Origin: Burkholderia cepacia
GTDB taxonomy: Bacteria > Pseudomonadota > Gammaproteobacteria > Burkholderiales > Burkholderiaceae
Assembly (NCBI RefSeq): GCF_001718835.1
Contig: NZ_CP013444.1
Location: forward strand, 186,001-250,000
Direction of reading: 5' to 3'
Length of the DNA stretch: 64,000 bases
Numbering within the stretch: the first letter of the stretch is position 1; each line of letters begins with the position of its first letter. The position numbers and the translations under genes are program-made. Positions 58,290 through 64,000 of the stretch are shown piece by piece. Below the pieces are notes generated by a model. That model had not been told where the DNA came from. It did not search any database and saw nothing but the letters and a program-made list of their open reading frames with translations.

Positions 58290-61200
58290 ATGCCATACAG
58301 CACGCTTCAGTCCATTCGCCGCTACCAGCGCATATCGCTGTTCGGCGGCGCCATCGTCGTCACGATCCTGATCCTGATCGCCTGCGGGCTCGGGATCGCG
58401 TCGATCGTCTATGGGCACATCGAGGCCGAACGGCGCAATTTCGTGAGCGGCAAGGAAGAGACGCTCGACGAAATCAAGACGAGCGAGACGTCGTTCCGCA
58501 ACGGCGTCGCGAACACGCAGCTGATCTGGCGGGAGATCTCGCGTGCGCCGGACAGCGTCGTCGACGCATTTTTCGGCAATGAACAGCGGATCGCGATCAA
58601 GCCGTATCCGTCGCTCGTGGTCGGCGTGCCGGGGCAGACCGGGAACCGCGCCGAAGTCTCGCGCTATCTCGCGTTGTCGATACTGTTGTCGCGCATCTGC
58701 GCGGCGAGCTCGATCAATCGCGGGCGCACGCTGGAGGGCTACCACTACAGCACGCGCACCGGGGTGTTCGGCCTCGTGCCGACCATGGACGAAGACTGGC
58801 CGGCGCTGGCGACGCCGGAGCGGCGCGCACGCGTGCTGGACGCGCTGCGCATCGATTTCGGCGACGAGCGGCCGCCGGCCGCGGGCGAGCGCCCGCGCGT
58901 GCGCTGGCTGCCGCCGTACGTCGGTCCCGTCGCGGGGCAAGTCCGGATCCGGATCGCCGCGCAGGCGTATGCGGATGGCGCGCCGTTTGCGGTCCTCGTG
59001 ACCGAATATGCGCCGGAATACCTGCTGTCGTGGCTGCCTGAAGTGCCGTCGGACGGCATCTTCTTCATCACCACCGAGGATAACCGGCTCGTGACGATGG
59101 CGCGCAGCGCCGCCGCCGACCAGGCGCTGAGCGGACGTCTGCTGGGGCTGGACGCGCCGCGCGGCCTGACGATGCCGGACGCGCCCGTGTTTCGCGACGG
59201 CTTCGTGGTATTCCGCAGCAGGCTCGATTCGACCGGCTGGATCCTCGTCTACGCGATATCGTGGACGGACGTCGCGAAGGGCGTCGCGTGGCAGGCGGGC
59301 ACGCTCGCCGCCGCGACGCTGCTGGCCCTGGCGGTCATGTGGATGCTGCTGGTGCGGTTCTACCGGCGCACGCTGATGCCCGTGTACGCGCGCTCGCAGC
59401 GCGTATTCGACAGCGAGGATCTGTGCCGCAACGTGATCGAGATGGCGCCGATCGGCCTTGGCCTGATTTCCCGGTCGGACGGAAGGTTGATGCTCGCCAG
59501 CGGAACGCTGACGAACATGATCGCGCGATGCGGCGACGAGAGCCGGACGCTGGCCACGCAGGTCGTCGCGCACTACGAAGCCTTTCTCGCGTGCGGCGCG
59601 CCCGAGGGGACGATGCAGGCCGTTCTCCCGCTGGCGGGCCAGGACGACGCCTGGCGCCATCTGGACATCGGAGCGCGTGGCGCGCGGTATCAGGGCGAGG
59701 ATGTGTTGATCGTGGCGGCCGTCGATGTGACGGCGAAGCGGCAGATCGTCCGGAAGCTGGAGGAAGCGGTGCGCGCGGCCGATTCGGCGAATGCGGCCAA
59801 GTCGTCGTTCCTGGCTGCGATGAGTCACGAGATCCGGACGCCGCTCAACGTGATCCTCGGCAATCTCGAACTGCTCGAACGTTCGGCGCTCGACGTGTCG
59901 CAGCACGGCCGCGTGCAGACGTTGCGCACCTCGGCCGGGAGCCTGCTGGCGCTCGTCAGCGACATCCTGGATTTCTCGAAGATCGAGGCCGGCGCGATGT
60001 CCGTCGAGTCGATCGAATTCGGCGTGGTGACCGTAATCGAGCGAGAGTTGAGCGCGTTCGCGCCGGTCGCGAAGGCGAAGGGCCTTCAGCTCTTCTGCGA
60101 GATGGACGCGTCCATCTCGCAACGGATGCGCGGCGATCCGATGCGGTTCGCCCAGGTGTTCGGCAACCTGCTGAACAACGCGATCAAGTTTACCGACGAA
60201 GGCCGCGTGACCGCGCGGGTCTCCATCGACGATGCATGCGGCGCGCCGGAACTCGCTGTCGAGGTCGAGGACACCGGCATCGGCATTTCGCCGGAACACC
60301 AATGCAAGCTGTTCAAGCCGTTCTCGCAGGGCGACGCGTCGATCACGCGGCGCTACGGCGGAACGGGGCTCGGGCTCGCGCTGTGCGACCGGCTCGTCGC
60401 GGCGATGGGCGGCCGGATTTCGGTCGCGAGCGAGCCGGGCGCAGGGAGCTGCTTCACGGTTCGACTCCCGCTCGGCGCGGCCGTCGTCAAGTTCGCGCGC
60501 CCGAGCGTGCCCGGCGCGCGGGCGCTGACGCTGATAGCCGCGCATGCCGAATGGCGGGATTTCGTGTTGCCGCATCTGCGCGCGTGGGGCTTCGACGTCA
60601 GCGTTCACGACAGCCCGGCCCGCATGGCGGGCGATCGTCGCGCGCGGCCGGGCGCGGTCGTGCTGTTCGGCGATCCGGATACCTGGTCGCATGCGGAACT
60701 CGACGGCCTGCGCGGTTGTGCATCGATCATCGTCGCCACGCCGGATGGCCCGCTCGAGCCGTACCGCGCCGGCGCAACGGTGCGCGTGTCAAGCTACTCG
60801 CTGAGCGGGCTGCGTGCAGCCCTGTCGCATGGCGATGCAGGGGGCGGCAATCCGGCGCCTCACGATTTCGCGGCCGGCGCCCCGGCGCCCGGGGGGCAAC
60901 CGCTCGACGATCCGGCGGCCGGCGATCCGGCGGCCGGCGCCCCGGCGCCCGGCAACCATGCACCCGGTGTCCCGGCTGTCGCCGCTGTCGCGATGCGACG
61001 CTGCGATTCCGGGTACCGGGCTGCGAGCAGCGCGGAGGGAGGCGGCGCGTTGCGCGTGCTCGTGGTCGACGACGAAGCGGTCCACGGTTCGCTGCTGAGC
61101 GAGCAACTGCTCGCGCTGGGCTGCACGGTGGCCGCCGCGGCGACTGGACAGGCCGTGCTCGAGTCGCTCGCCGCGAACGACTGGGACGCGCTGCTGATCG

Positions 61201-61493
61201 CCGCCGACATGCCCGACATGCGGGCGCACGCGCTTGCCGAGACTGTTCACGGCCTGGCGGCCGGGTGCGACGTGCTGGTCGTGACGTCGCACCTGACGCC
61301 GGAAGGTATGCGCCGCTACGCGCTGGCCGGCGTGCGGCGCATCTTGACGAAACCCGTGACGCTTGCGCATCTGCACGGCGCGCTCGCGCATGCGCGGCGG
61401 CGGCGCGACTTGCGCGGGCAGCGGTTACGCATGGGTGGCGGCCGGCAGGGACGGGCGGACCAGGAATCGGCGTTGCATGACGAAAAATCCTAA
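58290..61493 (+). CDS. RcsC-like hybrid sensor kinase with degenerate receiver
   Basis: A 1067-residue kinase. The first segment GGAIVVTILILIACGLGIASIV (near 19-40) and the second LAAATLLALAVMWMLLVRFY (near 340-360) bracket a large periplasmic sensor. A PAS-like region precedes the kinase core: SSFLAAMSHEIRTPLNVILGN with phospho-His, NLLNNAIKFTDEG, EDTGIGISPEH and GGTGLGLALCDRL. A Pro/Ala/Gly linker (about 850-905) leads to a C-terminal receiver. There LVVDDEA and ILTKPV are intact, but the phospho-acceptor position is Ala971 (DALLIAAD), so phosphorylation there should fail. It precedes an RcsB-like regulator by about 670 bases. ATG 58290 is the start. Confidence 0.9.
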   Translation: MPYSTLQSIRRYQRISLFGGAIVVTILILIACGLGIASIVYGHIEAERRNFVSGKEETLDEIKTSETSFRNGVANTQLIWREISRAPDSVVDAFFGNEQRIAIKPYPSLVVGVPGQTGNRAEVSRYLALSILLSRICAASSINRGRTLEGYHYSTRTGVFGLVPTMDEDWPALATPERRARVLDALRIDFGDERPPAAGERPRVRWLPPYVGPVAGQVRIRIAAQAYADGAPFAVLVTEYAPEYLLSWLPEVPSDGIFFITTEDNRLVTMARSAAADQALSGRLLGLDAPRGLTMPDAPVFRDGFVVFRSRLDSTGWILVYAISWTDVAKGVAWQAGTLAAATLLALAVMWMLLVRFYRRTLMPVYARSQRVFDSEDLCRNVIEMAPIGLGLISRSDGRLMLASGTLTNMIARCGDESRTLATQVVAHYEAFLACGAPEGTMQAVLPLAGQDDAWRHLDIGARGARYQGEDVLIVAAVDVTAKRQIVRKLEEAVRAADSANAAKSSFLAAMSHEIRTPLNVILGNLELLERSALDVSQHGRVQTLRTSAGSLLALVSDILDFSKIEAGAMSVESIEFGVVTVIERELSAFAPVAKAKGLQLFCEMDASISQRMRGDPMRFAQVFGNLLNNAIKFTDEGRVTARVSIDDACGAPELAVEVEDTGIGISPEHQCKLFKPFSQGDASITRRYGGTGLGLALCDRLVAAMGGRISVASEPGAGSCFTVRLPLGAAVVKFARPSVPGARALTLIAAHAEWRDFVLPHLRAWGFDVSVHDSPARMAGDRRARPGAVVLFGDPDTWSHAELDGLRGCASIIVATPDGPLEPYRAGATVRVSSYSLSGLRAALSHGDAGGGNPAPHDFAAGAPAPGGQPLDDPAAGDPAAGAPAPGNHAPGVPAVAAVAMRRCDSGYRAASSAEGGGALRVLVVDDEAVHGSLLSEQLLALGCTVAAAATGQAVLESLAANDWDALLIAADMPDMRAHALAETVHGLAAGCDVLVVTSHLTPEGMRRYALAGVRRILTKPVTLAHLHGALAHARRRRDLRGQRLRMGGGRQGRADQESALHDEKS
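60870..60952. repeat. 23-bp direct repeat in the kinase linker
   Basis: The 23-base unit beginning GCGGCCGGCGCCCCGGCG occurs at 60870-60892 and again at 60930-60952, both encoding AAGAPAPG in the Pro/Ala/Gly linker before the receiver. It is a likely slippage site that could change linker length. Confidence 0.7.
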
Positions 61494-61588
61494 ATGCACG
61501 ATCGTGGAAGCTATGCACGAGATAACGAAGGCAGGGTGCCGGTTTGCATCGTCCGGCATATTTCAAATCAACCAAGGAGGAGAAGGTC

Positions 61589-61786
61589 GTGCGCCACGTG
61601 GGGAAGGTATTCGCACTGCTGCTCGATTTCGCGACGCTCTCTGAGAAATCCCGCAGGGAATTTCTGACGATGATGAACGAATTTCTCGTGATGTCGCCGC
61701 TCCAGAAACGGCGAGCGATCAACGAATGGAAAAGCAGGTTGGAAGACGGTTCGCGCGATCTGTCCGTCGATCCAACCCGCCGGTAG
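61589..61786 (+). CDS. Small helical protein between the kinase and the RcsB-like gene
   Basis: A 65-residue protein. A strong AAGGAGG site (61574-61580) is eight bases before GTG 61589, which decides the start over the earlier TTG. The sequence VFALLLDFATLSEKSRREFLTMMNEFLVMSPLQKRRAINEWKSRLEDGSRDL is amphipathic and strongly helical, with no membrane segment beyond the weakly hydrophobic start. I do not recognise a family. Its place inside the phosphorelay locus suggests an accessory or anti-kinase role; that is inference. Confidence 0.6.
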   Translation: MRHVGKVFALLLDFATLSEKSRREFLTMMNEFLVMSPLQKRRAINEWKSRLEDGSRDLSVDPTRR

Positions 61787-62163
61787 CGCGACGCGTCGCG
61801 GGGCGGGAAGCGCCGGGCGAAACGGCGCCGCCCCGAACGCGGGCTGGCGCGCAAGGCAGCCCGCCTGCCGAGGCTGGATGACGACTCGACGGCGGCTTCC
61901 CGCCTATCGGAAATATTTCGATGAGGCGCGCAGGCGCCGTGCGCGTGACTCCGGGCCCGTTCAACAGCGCGTTCGGTGCGCGCCGAACGCAGATGCCGCG
62001 CGCTGCCTGGCGGGAGCTGGCGAGCCTGGTTTTATCTTAAAATCATGTCACGCATGATCCGGCGGGCTGTACGCGGTGCTCCGTTTGCCTGACGGAACAA
62101 GAACGTTGCCTGGTCGAACCGGGGAACTGGATACGTGACTGAAAGCCTCGGGGAAACAGAAAC
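61787..62163. other. Intergenic region before the RcsB-like gene
   Basis: These 377 bases contain no gene I can support. A small dyad, ATCATG and CATGAT around five bases, lies at 62042-62058 in an AT-richer patch, near the expected promoter of the response regulator. Confidence 0.4.
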
Positions 62164-62838
62164 ATGGATGAATTTTTTGTGCGGGTGATAGTGGCGGACG
62201 ATCATCCTTCGTCCGCGCTCGGGATGTCCCAGGCGCTCGCCGGCAGCAGCACGATCAAACTGCTGGGCACCGTCTCGAATTCGACGGATCTGGTCGAGGC
62301 GCTCGACGAGCAGCAGAGCGACGTGCTCGTCGTCGATTACGTGATGCCGGGCGGCAAGTACGGCGACGGTCTTGCGCTGCTGTCGTTTCTCCAGCGCCGC
62401 TATCCGGCGCTGCATCTCGTGACGATCACGATGATCGACAACCCGAGCGTGCTGCTCGCGATCCAGCGGCAGGGCGTCGGGTGCATCCTCAGCAAGTCGG
62501 ACGCCATCTCGCACCTGGTCGGCGCGGTGCATGCGGCCTTTGTCGGCGCGAACTATCTGTCGCCGTTCATCAAGCAGTTGCTGCAGGACGCCGAATCCGT
62601 GCCGGTCGCGCGTGACTTGACGACGCGCGAGATCGAAGTCGTGCGGCTGTACGGCGCGGGCCTGACCGTCGGCGAGATTGCCGTCCAGCTCCACCGCAGC
62701 AAGCAGACCATCAGTTCGCAGAAATCGAGCGCGATGAAGAAGCTCGGCATCGTGCGCGACGCCGACCTGATCCGCTACGCCGACGAAGGCAAATTCCCGG
62801 ATGCGTCGAACGGCGACGGGCCGCCGGGGGCCGCATAG
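62164..62838 (+). CDS. RcsB-like LuxR-type response regulator
   Basis: A 224-residue NarL/LuxR-family regulator. The receiver opens RVIVADDHPSSALGMSQAL, has phospho-Asp in VLVVDYVMPGGKYGDGLALLSFL and Lys in CILSKSDA. The MPG.KYGDG stretch is characteristic of RcsB. The C-terminal LuxR helix-turn-helix is LTTREIEVVRLYGAGLTVGEIAVQLHRSKQTISSQKSSAMKKLGI, again RcsB-like. The start ATG 62164 gives the correct N-terminus. It is likely fed by the kinase upstream, by the partial sensor downstream, or by a phosphotransfer protein not seen here. Confidence 0.92.
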   Translation: MDEFFVRVIVADDHPSSALGMSQALAGSSTIKLLGTVSNSTDLVEALDEQQSDVLVVDYVMPGGKYGDGLALLSFLQRRYPALHLVTITMIDNPSVLLAIQRQGVGCILSKSDAISHLVGAVHAAFVGANYLSPFIKQLLQDAESVPVARDLTTREIEVVRLYGAGLTVGEIAVQLHRSKQTISSQKSSAMKKLGIVRDADLIRYADEGKFPDASNGDGPPGAA

Positions 62839-62909
62839 CGCATCGCGGCGCGGCGGCCAGCCGTCGATGACGCATCGTCCCCGTGCGGGACAGACGAGAT
62901 CGGAACGAC

Positions 62910-64000
62910 ATGCCTGAAAAACTGAAGAGACTCGTCGCCCATGCCGCTGCGGCAGGCCGCAAGCCATTCGATCCGGATCGGGTTCGGCGCCAGCAGCAGT
63001 CGTTGCTGTATGGCGGCGGCGCGGCGATCACGGTATTCATCCTCGTGTGCGCGGCGCTGGTCGTGCGACTCGAAGTCCTGGACTATTTCACGCAGGTGCG
63101 CGCGGCGTTTCTGAAGCGCGAGGCCGAACTGCATGCCGAGCTGCAGTCGACGACGCTGCTGCTCGGCCAATACGTGAATCAATCGCAGGCCCTGTGGCGC
63201 GCCGGCACGCAGGCATCGCCGGACGTGATGCGGGAATTCGCCGCCGGTCAAGGCAAGATCGTTCGCTACCGGTTCGGCCGTGCGGCGGCCGTCGGGCTGG
63301 CCAATCTCTCGCCGGAGAATCCGGCCCGGCTGTACTCGCCCTATCTCGCGCTGATCGTCCGGCAATTCGACGCGATTGCCACGCAGGTTCCGGTCGATGT
63401 CGGCCTGTCCGGTTACCTGATCAGCCTGTACGGCGACCTGCTCGGCGTGTTCGACCCGATCCTCGTCGACCGGGCGCTCGCGTTGCCGGCCGGCCATTCG
63501 CTGGAGATCCTGATCGGCGAACTGCTCCCTTCGAGCGCGCGTATCGTGACGCAGACGCCGGGCATGACGGGGCAGGACGGCATCGTGCTCGAGCGCCGCG
63601 TCGATCCGCTGCTGGGGCGTCGCGTGCTGCGCTTCGTCCGGTTGGTGTACGACGCCGACGGGAAGCCTGTCGCCTGGGCCGTCATCAACGGCCGTGCCCG
63701 GATCGACGACATGCTCGCGTCGCGGGCGATCGACGAGACATACGCGTTGATCGGGAGCGGCGGCAATGTGCTGGCCGGCGCGCAGCCGGACGGCAAGCTG
63801 ATCGCGAAGGCGCTCGACCATGCGCGCGAACCGTCCGGCGAGCATGTGACGGCGCATCGCGTCGGCGCCCGCTTCGTCGTCAGCGACCGCATGCCGGAAT
63901 CCGATCTGGTGCTGATGGGGACATTTTCGTGGCGCAGCATCGTGGCCGCGATCGCCGTGCCGGCGGGCGCAACGGCCGGTACGGCGCTGGTCGCGATCGC
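62910..64000 (+). CDS. Sensor protein, probably a histidine kinase, 3' end outside window
   Basis: At least 363 residues are encoded before the window ends. A membrane segment, LLYGGGAAITVFILVCAALVVRL near residues 32-54, is followed by a periplasmic sensor region of about 290 residues. A second hydrophobic segment starts at the window edge (SIVAAIAVPAGATAGTALVAIA). The layout and spacing echo the N-terminal half of the kinase at 58290 (for example DVMREFAAGQGKIVRYRFG against SVVDAFFGNEQRIAIKPYP), which suggests paralogous sensors. It begins 71 bases after the RcsB-like gene and is probably a second kinase in the same relay. The catalytic part is not visible. Confidence 0.75.
   Translation, partial: MPEKLKRLVAHAAAAGRKPFDPDRVRRQQQSLLYGGGAAITVFILVCAALVVRLEVLDYFTQVRAAFLKREAELHAELQSTTLLLGQYVNQSQALWRAGTQASPDVMREFAAGQGKIVRYRFGRAAAVGLANLSPENPARLYSPYLALIVRQFDAIATQVPVDVGLSGYLISLYGDLLGVFDPILVDRALALPAGHSLEILIGELLPSSARIVTQTPGMTGQDGIVLERRVDPLLGRRVLRFVRLVYDADGKPVAWAVINGRARIDDMLASRAIDETYALIGSGGNVLAGAQPDGKLIAKALDHAREPSGEHVTAHRVGARFVVSDRMPESDLVLMGTFSWRSIVAAIAVPAGATAGTALVAI

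Noticed and set aside
58173..60692. An 839-codon minus-strand open frame opposite the RcsC-like kinase
   Set aside because: The opposite strand carries an unambiguous kinase with all motifs; this frame is Arg/His/Asp-rich with no domain.

Overview
The window looks like a piece of a Burkholderia chromosome, most likely a Burkholderia cepacia-complex species and probably one of the secondary chromosomes. The evidence is very high GC with strong third-position bias, many LysR, AraC, Lrp and MocR regulators next to single transporters or oxidoreductases, and families such as DUF2322, BetR-receiver regulators and VgrG effectors. This placement is inferred from gene content; no database was searched. 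No rRNA, tRNA or CRISPR array was recognised.

Layout. 1-4.6 kb: a tightly packed operon of a TrpD-family transferase (cut by the window edge), a TrpF isomerase fused to a purine-type phosphoribosyltransferase, an MFS carrier and a UbiD-family decarboxylase. No trpC, trpA or trpB is visible, so this does not look like ordinary tryptophan synthesis. 4.9-25 kb: ordinary accessory metabolism. It holds a purine permease, a LysR/quinone reductase pair sharing a palindromic operator, a type II NADH dehydrogenase with a divergent LysR gene, an old-yellow-enzyme gene under a textbook MerR-type promoter, AraC regulators, MFS, desaturase, the RNA helicase DbpA with a coupled zinc-ribbon protein, and malate:quinone oxidoreductase with a clear terminator.

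25.2-32.1 kb: a lower-GC type VI secretion island. A VgrG spike carries a C-terminal HExxH metallopeptidase-like domain. The 3' end of its gene overlaps the start of a periplasmic immunity candidate by 137 bases. The immunity gene has been duplicated together with the last 65 codons of the effector, and that orphan tail is still an open frame. An IS30-family element sits just upstream of vgrG and may separate it from its original promoter.

32.4-48.7 kb: a lipoprotein, Lrp/acetylpolyamine amidohydrolase/periplasmic binding protein, GNAT/MocR, NUDIX, ArsR/PLP decarboxylase, then a low-GC patch with a secreted protein and a HigBA-like toxin-antitoxin pair, with 53-bp repeats flanking the toxin-antitoxin pair. 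LysE-cupin-SDR, AzlCD with a divergent Lrp regulator, a second LysE exporter, an XRE regulator and a LOG-like protein follow.

48.9-54.1 kb: an aromatic-oxygenation operon that seems to have lost its Rieske oxygenase. A 34-codon remnant remains before an anion transporter and a ferredoxin-type reductase. Small conserved genes follow. 54.2-64 kb: two signalling loci back to back. The first is a BetR-receiver regulator, a periplasmic sulfite-oxidase-fold protein and a hybrid kinase. The second is an RcsC-like hybrid kinase whose receiver lacks the phospho-acceptor aspartate, a 65-residue protein, an RcsB-like regulator and a second sensor that runs off the window.
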